Positions 21,613 through 31,450 of a stretch of DNA of 64,000 nucleotides are shown here, piece by piece. The notes below the pieces were generated by a model. The model was not told the origin of the DNA and made no database searches. It saw nothing but the letters and a program-made list of their open reading frames with translations. Each line of letters starts with the position of its first letter. The stretch's first letter is position 1. Source of the stretch: Microglena sp. YARC (lineage: Eukaryota > Chlorophyta > Chlorophyceae > Chlamydomonadales > Chlamydomonadaceae); assembly GCA_022414725.1 (NCBI GenBank), contig CM039462.1:124374709-124438708 (forward strand). Reading direction: 5' to 3'. Made by a program: the position numbers and the translations under genes.

Positions 21613-21999
21613 TCAGAATCCCCAAATATAAGGTGTCCCAATATCAAATGTCCCTAGCTGTATGGAGTCGCGGCAAAGAGGGCACGAATTAAGTCTTGGA
21701 AAGCAGTCTCCGCACACGAGGTGATCGCATGGAAGGGCGAGCGCTGCAACATGATTGTTTAGGCAGCAAGGACACTCCCACAAAGGGCGCTCGATCTCAA
21801 CCACCTCGACCTCATCCTCAATGGGAATACTGGGAGCCTCCTCTTCATCTGTAGTCACAGGAATAAAATTAAACCCGTGTCAGATGGAAATGTAAACCGA
21901 CATCGCAGTTGTACATTATATTGAAAGCAAACAATTGCATGTACCTTCGTCCTCTGACGATGACGATATATAGCCTGTCAAGTCCATGACATCTCCCAT
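21613..21999 (-). CDS. RING-finger protein with one predicted intron, carried by the Fanzor transposon
   Basis: Exon 1 is 21999-21945 (MGDVMDLTGYISSSSEDE plus one base) and exon 2 is 21848-21613. The intron between them (21944-21849, 96 bases) begins GTACATG and ends TGACTACAG; joining restores an acidic SSSEDEDEEE stretch in frame. The 96-residue product has a C3HC4 RING: CPCC, CDHLVCGDC and CPLC. A RING usually binds E2 enzymes and acts as an E3 ubiquitin ligase. It is transcribed in the same direction as the Fanzor gene, 210 bases upstream of it. Its last codons (GTFDIGTP) lie in a dispersed repeat also seen at 31490-31740 and 56717-56817. Role in the element is unknown. Confidence 0.75.
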
Positions 22000-22104
22000 C
22001 AGAGATCGATTCCGACGACAGACAATATAGGAGACCTATCGAAAATTTAACAATAAAACAAACAAATCACATTACTCGTACTCGATGCGCAAGCGGTACG
22101 AGCA

Positions 22105-22152
22105 GGTTCAAGGGTCACCGGTAGGGTGTCCCACAAATTGCGTCTCCGACTG
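22105..22152 (-). repeat. Right TIR of the Fanzor transposon
   Basis: 48 bp, the exact inverted copy of 19291-19338, followed by TA. Confidence 0.92.
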
Positions 22153-22195
22153 TAAAATGTCCCTGTTGCTAGCTGTATGATTGACAAATCTGACG

Positions 22196-23850
22196 ATGGG
22201 CAATGTAGTCGCGGTTGTTTCGGAATCGCCCGAGCCCCCTGTGTCCCAAAAATCGCTTTTGTTTTCGGCTGCTCTCTTCCTGGTTTGGGGGGGGATGATC
22301 GCGTTCGGCACGGTCATGGATTTGAATGACGAAACCGACACCCATGATGCATTCAAGATCGTCGCGACAACGGGCGCCATGGTCGGGTCGGCGCACGTCG
22401 CGTGGATTGCAGGCAGGTTCGCGCGCAGAACTCTCGTAAGACGATGGGACTTTCTCGTCCTTTACTCCAAGGGCATACGGAGGTGCATGAGTTTTGCTGT
22501 GTTCAGCGCGCTGGCGTTCGCGTGCATCCAACTGTCCGAGCGCATGTCCAGTAACCACTCTCCATTCGAGACGGTCACGCGCGTATTTTACAGCGGCCTC
22601 GTGCTCACGGCGTGTTTTCTCGCGCTTCAGACGACTGGTATCGTGATTTTTACGTACGTCTTCTTCTCGCACCGCAAGAAGGTGTGGGGTACCATCTCCG
22701 CCAATGAGGCTAGTATTATGGATCGCCCCGATATATCGCGTGCCTTCTCGTGCGCGGACGTGTGCTTGGGCATCTCGGAGAGCGCGCCCCTCGGCGAGTT
22801 CCTCCACAGATGGGTGGGCGTATCGGACGCAGACATTATTAGATCCATACCAACACAAGCTATCGGGCTCTTCCAAACTTTGTGCGCGATCATGCTATCC
22901 CCCGCAGAGACGCCGATAAGAAAAGAGGAGTTCTTGCGCTTCATGGACACGCGGTCTGTACACGAGGACGACGAGAGTATAGAGAACCTCTGGATGCTGC
23001 TGAGTAGTGGGAGGGATGACAAGGCGGGGACGACCATCACACCCTCGAGCGTGGAGAGGATGATGCACGACATGGCCTTCAGACGCAAACGGTTTGCGCA
23101 TCAGGTCTTCACGGACCACAAGTGCGTCGACTGGATCATGATTGACATCGCGCTCCTCTCATACCCTTTTTGCGCGGTTGTCATCGCATCGATGTGGGGC
23201 TACCCGGCCTTCGGACAGGGATTCGACATGTTCAAAACCTACATGCTCGCGGCCTCTTTCCTTGTGTCGCAACTACAGGAGCGCATCCGCTTCATGGTGA
23301 CCATGGCTACGCAGCGCCCGTTTGACATAGGGGACATCCTTCTGTTGGACGGAGGCCCGTTCAGGGTGCGCGACTTCACGACGAACCACACGTACCTCGA
23401 CGGTACCACGGCATTGATCGTGCGGAACAGCGTCCTCCTGGGCGACACGGTTCGGAACATGACCAGGGGGCTGTCAAAGATAAAGTGGTAATGTCCTTAC
23501 CTGTGACGACCTCCAACGACACCGTCGTGAAGGTGAGGGAAGCCCTTCAGGGGTACGCGAGGGAGAACCCAGACGAAGTCGAGGAGGGGTCGGTGAGGAC
23601 GGGGTGGACATGCGTGGAGGGAGGAATCTCCAAGGTCATGTCCGTGCACTGGTCCTACACATTCGTGGTGCACGACGTGAACCGGTTTAATAGGGCGCGC
23701 ACGACTGTCTCGGATTTCGTGGTCGCGTCGCTCGGAATGGACGCTTGCCTGTCGAGTATGGGGTACGCGTCGGCGGGGGGAGGAGCATTCAACGATTCTG
23801 TTGCCGTCAAAAAGTACATGGCGCATTCGATGCTCGAAGTGAATTCGTGA
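22196..23850 (+). pseudogene. MscS-family mechanosensitive channel (one-base frameshift)
   Basis: First ATG 22196 (MGNVVAVVSESPEPP). There are several hydrophobic segments (LLFSAALFLVWGGMIAF, FVFSALAF-type, VFYSGLVLTACFLALQ), then a soluble part, further membrane segments (IDIALLSYPFCAVVIAS) and the MscS core ATQRPFDIGDILLLDGGPFR with TTALIVRNSVLLGDTVRN. The frame ends at 23491, but a frame one base away continues the family pattern (VVMSLPVTTSNDTVVKVREA) to 23850, so the break is a one-base shift near 23460-23485, where GGGGG and AAAG runs occur. The domain order resembles plant and algal MSL channels, which relieve osmotic tension. GC content is higher than its neighbours. It directly follows the Fanzor transposon. 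Confidence 0.8.
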
Positions 23851-24135
23851 TCAAGTCTCTCTGGCACACGGACAAGCATTACGGAGGAGTTACAAAGAGC
23901 GGGCGTATTCCTACAGAATCTCTGCTCTCACAATCGCAAGGCTGCATTGCATGGAACTGTTGGGTCTAGGGAGACCGTTTCCATTTTCCCGGTGCAAGGC
24001 TGCTTGTTGTTGACGGGCTACAACAAACATTATGGTATTCCACTGCCCCGTGGCTTTCTACACCATAAGGCACACACTCTGGTGTGGCCGTAAACGCCAG
24101 AAAGCGGTTTCATTTATATGTTCCGTCGAGTGTAA
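23851..24135. other. Non-coding stretch ending in a TIR-like sequence
   Basis: No gene seen. The last 90 bases contain GGTGTGGCCGTA and AAGCGGTTTCATTTA and end CGAGTGTA, an inverted counterpart of 26376-26440. Confidence 0.4.
24050..24135 (+). repeat. Inverted flanking repeat, left (pairs with 26376-26440)
   Basis: Read towards the right it gives GCGGTTTCATTTA, a TTCCGT block and GTGTA. The right partner read in reverse gives the same blocks in the same order, with outer GGTGTG.CCGTA. The pair encloses the split ORF at 24138-26342. Related termini occur at 18535-18580 and 53471-53565. Confidence 0.5.
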
Positions 24136-24466
24136 TATCAAGGTAAGCAAAGAGGGAACGCTGCTGCGAGCTCGGTGTAGACATCGATGACCCAGGCCTC
24201 CCAGTTGTGCTTGATGCGCAGGACTGGAAGCGCTGACACTAGCTCCTTGCAGCTCTCGACCTCCTCCTCCAGCAGCGTGCCGGTCTCCTGGTGAGCAACG
24301 CTGTTGTTGCGTCGATCCAGGAGCTTGTCAAATCGCTCAGCAAACTCAGGAGGCGACAGGCTTGCCTTGGTGGCCAGCCATGTGACCTCGGGAGTTGAAA
24401 CCTTGTTGGAAATACGTGAGATGCTGGTGGTTTCAAAGACAGCGCCAGTTGCAGCCTTTATGATAG

Positions 24467-26103
24467 AATGGGCGTTCCTGCTTCCCAACGGATTTCCAAT
24501 CTTACGATCACTTTTTGGGGGTCTTTTGATGCTTTCCAAATGCAATCTTACGATAAAAATCGTAAGATTGTAGTCAATTTTGACAAAATATGCTTGAAAT
24601 GAGCTTGAAAGACGGAGAAACGTACAGATTGCGAATGTTACACCGTTGAAATGCCATATTTTGTAACAAAAGGTGTTAACATCAATTCGTGTCTTACAAT
24701 TATAATTGTAAGAAATAAAGGGAAAGCGGACGGTTATAAGTCGGCAGGCAGAATTCAGCTTTTACATCTTACAATAAAAATCGTAAGTATAATTCATTAG
24801 TAAAAAACGGCTATGTGTCAAACATCTTACTCCTCCTCCTCCCCCCCTCCTCGTCCTCCTCTTCCTCCTCCTTCTCCTCCTCCATGTCCCCATCCCCATC
24901 TTCCTCCTCCTCCATCTCCTCCTCCTCAGCAATGTCTGCATTGTCTCCATCTGATTGCACAGCCTCTGCCCTGGTGTCCTTCTCAATGGATTGACAAGCT
25001 AGGAGCATGCTTGTGTGGTACTTTCTCTGGATCTTCATACCCTTGGTGGGTTCGCAGCTAAATTGAAATGCGTCAATGGGAATATCGCCCGTCCATGTTG
25101 CTTTTCTCCTAACCCCACGGTAATAGGCACAAGCTTGTGGTCCATCCAATCTTCTGGCCAAGTTGGGTATTGTGTTTCAGTGTACACCAACTTCTGAGCC
25201 CCAGAGTACAAGGGCTTTAAATACACACATTCCACTTCTCCATTCACTGGTAGTGATTTGACCTCCACCACGTCCCATCCTCTCAATCCGCTAGAGTCAT
25301 CCATTTGTACCTTGACCACAGCGACATGACCAACAACCAAATCAGTAGTGGGCTCGTAGGCTATTCTTCTATCCGGCTTCGTCCCTTGTGAAGAATATAA
25401 GTACAACACATCCTCCTCCTCTGGCCTTTCCATATTAGTCTCCAAAGTGTGTGCGACCTTCATAGTCTTGGCAATCTCGTTACTTGCAGGTAAAATGTCT
25501 GACACATCCATGGACAAGTCATCCAATGCTGCTATCAAGCGCTTGGCCATTGATTTCTCAGACTGTGTCAGAACACGACTGGTTGCTGACAACTCCGATG
25601 GGAAGTCGACAAAATGTTGGTCTTTCGGGTACTCCCCAGTCACAGCATCATCTGGTTGAGTGCTCCAATAACTCTTCTCAACGTTGAAGAAATCAGTCCA
25701 CCACTTATTGCTGGCTTCCCAAGTTTCACGAAGCTTCTCGGCAATATGTTTGAAGGACTGGGCATGGGATGGGCCATCGGCTGCTGGTTCATCCATCGGC
25801 TGCTGGTCATCGGCTGCTGGTTCTGGAAGGTCCTCCGCTGCGTGTCGTACACGGACATCAGCTACGGGTCCTGCACGGTCGTCACCGGCGGTTTGTACAG
25901 GACCATCGGCCATGTGGCCTGCAAGGACGTCACCTCCGGGCTTCTCGTTATGAATAGTCTTCCAGACAGCCACCCAGTTTGCCTCGATATTCTCGAGCTC
26001 TTCAATCTTGATCTTGGGGGCTTCCTTAAATACTGTATTATACAATATTTATCGTAAGATTTCAGTAAAATAAAAAATCCGTTCGGAAGCAGGAACGCCC
26101 ATT
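24467..26103. mobile_element. 1.6-kb element with MITE-1-like termini, TSD ATAG, carrying a gene
   Basis: Ends AATGGGCGTTCCTGCTTCC and the inverted GGAAGCAGGAACGCCCATT, with ATAG at 24463-24466 and 26104-26107. The outer 15 bases match MITE-1; the next part differs (CAACGGATTT instead of CGGCCGATTT). Subterminal palindromes built on CTTACGAT or CTTACAAT occur at 24501, 24546-24568, 24695-24714, 24768-24787 and 26050-26058. One gene lies inside (24811-26045, minus). It is a candidate longer relative of the MITEs, but I see no proved transposase. Confidence 0.85.
24811..26045 (-). CDS. Unknown protein of the 1.6-kb element (acidic C-terminus, one frameshift)
   Basis: The frame is open from about 26045 with no ATG near its start; an upstream ATACAG could be a splice acceptor. 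A Pro/Asp/Ala-rich linker about residues 45-95 precedes a helical region (AEKLRETWEASNKWWTDFF), then a compact domain with VVGHVAVVKVQMDDSSGLRG and WDVVEVKSLPVNGEVECVYL, resembling the BAH- or chromo-like domains at the end of some transposon proteins. Near 25105 the frame shifts by one base and continues with IPIDAFQFSCEPTKGMKIQ to a Glu/Asp-rich tail and a stop at 24811. No DDE or RuvC triad was found. It may be an accessory or C-terminal part of a transposase. Confidence 0.5.
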
Positions 26104-26375
26104 ATAGTTGCTGCACAGGCGCAGAGCTGAATTCTGCCCGATGCCGTGGCTGCTTTTAGCAACAGCGCCAGCTCGTCCGCTTGCTTCTCAACCTTGGGTG
26201 AAATAGCAGCTACGGCATCTGCCTTGACAGTAGCAAACAACGGCTCCTTGGAAACACAACGTGTGGAGGTGAGATTCAGCAGGTCTCCTTGCGCGTTGCG
26301 AACCTCAAAGTCACATGGCGGAGGTTGGAACAGTTGACTCATTTGCTTTCCGAAAATAAGTAAACCTAATACAGT

Positions 26376-26440
26376 CAACGGAATACTTAAATGAAACCGC
26401 TTTGTGTACGGCACACCTTGCGGTGTAACCTAATGTGTAT
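26376..26440 (-). repeat. Inverted flanking repeat, right (pairs with 24050-24135)
   Basis: TACAGTCAACGGAATACTTA followed by AATGAAACCGCTTTGTGTAC and GGCACACC. Orientation is opposite to the left copy. Confidence 0.5.
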
Positions 26441-26554
26441 CAAGGACGCGTAAGCATCGTCGTCGATGACTCTACCGTCCATGATTCGTACGCGACCCCA
26501 GAGGAGACCAACGCCGAACTTGGCAACAACACACGGTTAGGGACATGCGAGTCC

Positions 26555-28735
26555 TTATTTAACCGTCGTCCACCGGCACCCAACAGAGACACCAACTGCC
26601 AAGTAGATGGCATGACCGCGCTCGTAGACACCGACACCCCCCCCCCCTACGCCTTCCTCTCCTCCTTCCGAGTAATATAGGTTGTCCGCAACCTCGCCGT
26701 TGATGGACGCCCCCAGAAGACCCGCCACAATGACGAGGAGAAGCGAAGAAGACAAGTCTAAGTCAGCCCCGAACCCCTCGTCGATAGATATGCACCCCCA
26801 AGCGTCACGGAACTCGGAGAAAAACTCCCGAAGAGCAGAAACAAAACCGTCAATATTAGAAGGTCTTTGTTGCGCAATACGCGCACGCGCATGCAAACAC
26901 CACAACAAGTTGCAAGCACGCCGCCTTCGCCTAGAGCGCGCTTCTGAAGGAGGCAAACGAGGCAATTCCCCGACGTTATCCCATGACAAACGTGGAAACC
27001 AATAATCGAATGTATCAGAAAGAACAGCGTCCACCTGAGATCCTACAGAACTGACAGCGACACGCAACGAAGGATGGCACAGAGGAAGCAACACATCCCC
27101 CAATGTACGCAAATCGATAATATCAGAAGAAGAATTGTCAATTGCGAGAACCTGAGGAGGCGCGCCGTCTAAAAAAGGCAAGAAGAGACCGTCGCAAACA
27201 TCGGTCCATCGATAGCGACGAATGTCCGAAGGTGCTACAATGAGAGAAGCTTGTGAAGCAGCCCGCAAAGCAGTCACAGCTGAAGCAACGCTTAACACAT
27301 GGTCCTCACCAGATAACTCCCCCCCGAACCCTTGTAACAACCCCGATGGAAGGTGGTATCTTATAAAGTACGGATACGTCGATTGAGCCTCCCCCACCTG
27401 AGCCATACTGCAAACCATATCAGCCACGTTGGACAACACGGGAAATGCCACACGCGCAAGCCAACCAGCGTCCCCCGATAGACGGTATGTATCCCAAAGG
27501 GACACCGCGTGCATACAACCAGCAAAGGGGCGCAAACCATCGCTCATTGGCAACAAAAACCTCGGAGCGCCCGTCGCAGGATCGGACCAACGCCCAATAT
27601 CTGACCATGGGACCATGTCCAGGTACAAACCCGACAGTCCCAGCTCAGGAACACCATCTTCATGCAGACGAGATAAAGGAACAACCTGACCACTATAAGT
27701 AGGCAAAATCAGACTCGAAGCAATCGCCACATGCACACACGACGCCCCCGACGCAGAGGTTCCCGAAAGGTCCATTAAGCCTCCACAAGAGGCGTGAAGC
27801 TGGTACATTGCCATGCGCAGAGTGAAAAGGTCACGCATGAATTCGGAAGTTTCCTCCTGCAACATCCCTGCAGCCTTGGACACTATGTCAACTCTTGACT
27901 GCCACAGAGCTTCCCATGCCATGTCGTGACGCGAAACGAGACTGCTTGCGGACGTACCTGCGCGAAGCAACGCAAGCATGGACTCTCGCGCTTTCTTTCC
28001 TTCTGAACAACAACACAGAATGTGCAACGTGAAAGACTCCGTTTCAGGAGGGACACGCAAACGGACACGCGCCTTGCTTCCTGCGCCCTCGCCTGGAATG
28101 ACATTGAACCCCTCGCAAGTCACCTCACCCAACCCCATGTAACCACCACTAACGCAGTCCGAGGAAGCGGCGCTCAGTACGAAGTGCTGCGCCGCAGATG
28201 TGTTGTAAAGGGAGCCGTCGAAGGTCCACGCTGCAGCACCATTACCATATGACATCGGTGCACGGACGAAATGGTCTATGAACAACGCTTTGTCTGACAC
28301 GGCGCGGGTCACATCTAGAGTCTGCATTGCAACACAAGGAAGCGTCTGCAACACGCGCACCGTCCTAGTTACAGAGCACACTACACCGTCCGACGCGTCC
28401 AGAGCCGTCTCGGATACCGAAAGAGATGCATGACGCAAATCGAAGGAAATCCTGTTCACGTCGTGGCGCATCAGGAATCCCTCCTCGTCGGGAACGTCCT
28501 CAGGAGTGAAGCGGATTCTCAGAAACTCGCACATATCCTCATCATATTCGTTGTTACGTCTCCCTGCGGCAACCGTGCGCCGGGACGAGAGACCGTCCTC
28601 GGGTGTCACCATTGGCAAAAGAGCGAGCGATGGGCTGGAGAGAAGGGGGCATGCCAAGCGCGTGTAGGAAGTATGAGGGACCAAAGACGCACTCCAAGCG
28701 TCGTCGGATATATCGAGTTGTTGAGCGCCCTCCAT
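26555..28735 (-). CDS. GH65-like (kojibiose/trehalose phosphorylase-type) protein
   Basis: An intact 726-codon frame from MEGAQQLDISDDAW. The middle contains RHDMAWEALWQSRVDIV, like the H..W..LW...I pattern that opens the GH65 catalytic barrel, followed by LFTLRMAMYQLHAS, a GLYLDMVPWSDIGRW segment and SLWDTYRLSGDAGWL. The C-terminus has FGADLDLSSSLLLVIVAGLL and a Gly-rich loop. GH65 enzymes cleave or phosphorolyse alpha-glucosides; glucosylgalactosyl-hydroxylysine glucosidases share the fold. I cannot confirm the catalytic Glu, so activity is open. No signal peptide. The gene lies between the split ORF and a MITE-1. Confidence 0.55.
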   Translation of the reverse strand: MEGAQQLDISDDAWSASLVPHTSYTRLACPLLSSPSLALLPMVTPEDGLSSRRTVAAGRRNNEYDEDMCEFLRIRFTPEDVPDEEGFLMRHDVNRISFDLRHASLSVSETALDASDGVVCSVTRTVRVLQTLPCVAMQTLDVTRAVSDKALFIDHFVRAPMSYGNGAAAWTFDGSLYNTSAAQHFVLSAASSDCVSGGYMGLGEVTCEGFNVIPGEGAGSKARVRLRVPPETESFTLHILCCCSEGKKARESMLALLRAGTSASSLVSRHDMAWEALWQSRVDIVSKAAGMLQEETSEFMRDLFTLRMAMYQLHASCGGLMDLSGTSASGASCVHVAIASSLILPTYSGQVVPLSRLHEDGVPELGLSGLYLDMVPWSDIGRWSDPATGAPRFLLPMSDGLRPFAGCMHAVSLWDTYRLSGDAGWLARVAFPVLSNVADMVCSMAQVGEAQSTYPYFIRYHLPSGLLQGFGGELSGEDHVLSVASAVTALRAASQASLIVAPSDIRRYRWTDVCDGLFLPFLDGAPPQVLAIDNSSSDIIDLRTLGDVLLPLCHPSLRVAVSSVGSQVDAVLSDTFDYWFPRLSWDNVGELPRLPPSEARSRRRRRACNLLWCLHARARIAQQRPSNIDGFVSALREFFSEFRDAWGCISIDEGFGADLDLSSSLLLVIVAGLLGASINGEVADNLYYSEGGEEGVGGGGVGVYERGHAIYLAVGVSVGCRWTTVK

Positions 28736-28777
28736 GTTTGATTGCTTTGCTTCTCTCGCAATCTTTTTTTAACCTGT

Positions 28778-28944
28778 AATGGGCGTTCCTGCCTCCCGGC
28801 CGATTTTTTAAAATTTCTAATCAGGATTTAGAGCCTCTTGAACAGCTCTCTAGCTTGAGACATTAAGCACCAAGGAATCGCAATTCCGATCCATACCATG
28901 TTTAGCAACCAGTCAAAATCGGCCGGGAGGCAGGAACGCCCATT
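28778..28944. mobile_element. MITE-1 copy, TSD CTGT
   Basis: 167 bp, full inverted ends, CTGT at 28774-28777 and 28945-28948. It lies between the start of the GH65-like gene and the 3' end of the next minus-strand gene. Confidence 0.92.
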
Positions 28945-28957
28945 CTGTTGCAACATT

Positions 28958-31423
28958 TCAAATGAGCGTGCGGGATTTGTAAAGAGTAGTGAAGTCCGTC
29001 CCGTATACACGGTCGAACTCCGAAATACGATTCTTTGAAAACCCTAGCATCTCCACGACGACGAAGCGACGCAGGAAACGAGAAGACTCCTCGGCGGTGG
29101 TTTTGTCCGACCAGTACATCCGGATCTTTTCTAACACGGCGCCTCCGGTCCCGCTGTGTACCATGTTCGTCGAAGTCCCCTTCGGAGTCTCGACATACCC
29201 GTTACACACACGGAGTACCCTGTGCAAGGCAAAAGGTGGGATCATGATCTCCTCACGGAGAAATAGACACGGAAGGTTGTTAATCTTCCCCATGCTCTGC
29301 GATGCCCTGGACAATATGAAAAGCTCAGGGATAAGGGATGTGGGGACGACGTAAACCACCTCCATGTCGTACGACTTGGACAGGACGATCGACTGAGTAT
29401 GCGATGAGTAAGTGGTGAATGTAAATGTATTTGTCTCAACGACATCACCCTCCACAAGATCCCCGAATGATCTGGTCGTCAAAAACCCAGAAGAGGGGTT
29501 CTGGGAACGGAACATGATGAGTGGAGGCAACAAGTCGTCATCCTCAGCATTGTTTTTCAGACGCTTTATGTTTTTTCGCGCAACTTTGAGGACTTCATTG
29601 TAGTATGTAAAAATAGGCTCCCACAACAAAGGAAAGTCCGAAAACGCCACAGTCTCCCTACTCTGCACAGCGTCAAAGCGACCGACAGCAAGCGCGATGT
29701 TCAACTCAGTGAAGCGCGTCCACACACGCGGCGTCTTCTTCAAACAGTCTAGGGTCTTAGAGGCGGTCGCAGATGAGTAAATACCCTCCATAATTCCGAC
29801 GTAACGATCGTTCGAGGCGTTCACATCAAACCTAAGCACTGACCCCCCACCCCCACGCAAAGGAACGCGGATTAAGTCACACAAGGCGTCGCTCGTGTTA
29901 TTCACAAAATGACGGTACGAAGGAACCTTAGGCAATAATATTACACTACTTGTACTATTTTTAGAATTCGCAGGACCCAATGCAAGCCAACGTGAGTACT
30001 CGATGTAATCGATCGGAATGTACTCTTTACAATAGTGGACATAAAGCGGCGCCATGTTGTCACACACTTTTTCAGGGACGTTGATCATGTACCCCCAAAC
30101 GTGTTTGCGCCCCGCAACGTCGAGGACCCACCATCCGTTTACTGCCTCCACAAACACACCGTATGATGACAGCACGCCTTCCACCAAGGGCGGGAACAAC
30201 CCCGCACCAGCAGTGTCGCCTATCGAAAGGGTTCTCACACGTTGGGTAGGTACAAAGTTCGTGAACATTACGAATGATGATGACTTTCCAAAATTCTTCT
30301 TCTTGTAGGAATTGCCTTTCCGCGAACTTCTTCCATCAAAAGAAAAATTCTCACGGACACGGATTCCTCCGATGCGATCTACACCCGGCGTGTGTAACAG
30401 ACAACTCTCTAGCAACGAATGCGATACAGAAAGCATGGCTAATGCGTCATCATCATTCTCAGAGTGCCAGACAATGTCCACGCACACAGGGAAGTGGTGG
30501 GGACACACGTCAATAAGGGGAATAACTATTTGCCCCCGATTGTGCACAGGCTGGATGTAACTTGCACGGTACAACTCTATGCTTACCCAACAAAGGTCAG
30601 AAACACCTCCGTCTAGGGTCGTGGGGGTGTCATCGTTCAGCATAATCATTCCACATGTGCGGAGATTGTCAGACAAAGCGGTACTATTCTTCCCGAAATC
30701 ACCGATGACCATGATCATTCTCGCACCCTTTTTGCTCCGCTCATCTATGATGTCGTCGCACAAACTCTGTATGATAGCACCTTTCTGTTTGGGGTGTGTA
30801 CATCCGGGTTCGTAGCGGTCCCCAAGCCCAACATTGTAAATCACGAGGCCGCCTCCATCATTGGGCCTACCGGTCTGTACCATAACCTTTCGAAAACGCT
30901 TGGAGGATTTTGAGGAACTAGCTGACAACAACTTAATGTCGCGTGCCGAATACACACTCAAACCATCTACCCACGCCTCCTTATCATCAGACGGCAACAA
31001 TGCCAACTTACTCAACATTTCGTCTATCTCCGAATACCCAACGCGCACACGACCAACCCTTCCAGCCCTGCGAGTCGTGCTAACATTGCCACGAGACGCA
31101 CCGATGTACGCGCGCGTCAGCTCGACGATGGACTCCGGAAGGGGACCGAAGTCCTGGAACAAGGCAACGTCGGGCTCCAGCTTCGACAACAGATTTATAA
31201 CTCTGTCAGGGAGGCAACGTAAAATCATATCCCCTTTGTTGTCAAGGGGGGTAGGAGACGAGGGGATCTCCCAGCGACTCACGTTAAGAGAGCAAACTCG
31301 GAAGGCCCCTGTCGACTTCGGATTTTACTCCACATCGGCGATGGAAATAGTTGTTTCTCTTACCGAAACAATATCACTTTTCACCGTATTGGATACGATG
31401 AAATTCTTAGGGGATTCATACAT
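28958..31423 (-). pseudogene. EEP-phosphatase-like plus ART-like two-domain protein (one in-frame stop)
   Basis: From the ATG at 31423 the frame is open except for TAA at 31325-31327; the piece below it is 774 codons without an ATG at its start. Residues just after the stop (FRVCSLNVSRWE) and then VIYNVGLGDRYEPG, MVIGDFGKN and PHHFPVCVDI follow the order of the endonuclease/exonuclease/phosphatase (EEP) fold (N, H-type, GDFN-like and H-P motifs), although Gly replaces an expected Asn/His in places. The C-terminal 200 residues (VVETNTFTFTTYSS, LPCLFLREEIMIPP) resemble ADP-ribosyltransferase strands with an E.E-type end, a weaker call. The middle is unknown. Large multidomain proteins of this kind occur in giant viruses. 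Confidence 0.45.
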
Positions 31424-31450
31424 TAATAATACCTGACTGACACTATATAA

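Larger units (their letters stand above)
19291..22152 (-). mobile_element. Fanzor transposon with 48-bp perfect TIRs and TA target duplication
   Basis: A 2,862-bp element. Its ends, read inwards, are identical for 48 bases starting CAGTCGGAGACGCAATTTGT and running through GGTGACCCTTGAACC. TA flanks both ends (19289-19290, 22153-22154). It carries a RING-finger gene followed by a Fanzor gene in the same direction, with no recognisable DDE transposase, so it probably moved with a transposase supplied in trans. Fanzor proteins have been reported inside many eukaryotic DNA transposon types, including Tc1/mariner-like ones, and TA duplications fit that group. Partial relatives occur at 35903-35935, 54609-54672 and 56497-56817. 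Confidence 0.88.
24138..26342 (-). pseudogene. Unknown ORF split by a 1.6-kb transposon
   Basis: The two halves lie at 26342-26104 (from MSQLFQPPPCDFEV) and 24466-24138. If the transposon and one copy of its 4-bp duplication are removed the halves join in the same frame, at the CACAAT / IIKAAT junction, giving roughly 185 residues. The sequence is helical (KADAVAAISPKVEKQADELA; FAERFDKLLDRRNNSVAHQ) and not recognised. The RRNNSVAHQ motif looks like those of helical phage or virus-associated hypothetical proteins, but that is a guess. It is enclosed by an inverted repeat pair (24050-24135 and 26376-26440), so it may itself be cargo of an older element. Confidence 0.55.

Noticed and set aside
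22169..22876. 235-codon minus-strand ORF over the MscS gene
   Set aside because: Antisense shadow of a GC-rich coding region; Arg/His-rich without family features.
31316..31363. 48-base intron (GTAAGAG ... CCGAAG) removing the TAA in the EEP-like gene
   Set aside because: Possible in frame, but very short and without a pyrimidine tract. The reading frame is the same on both sides, so a single nonsense codon is simpler.
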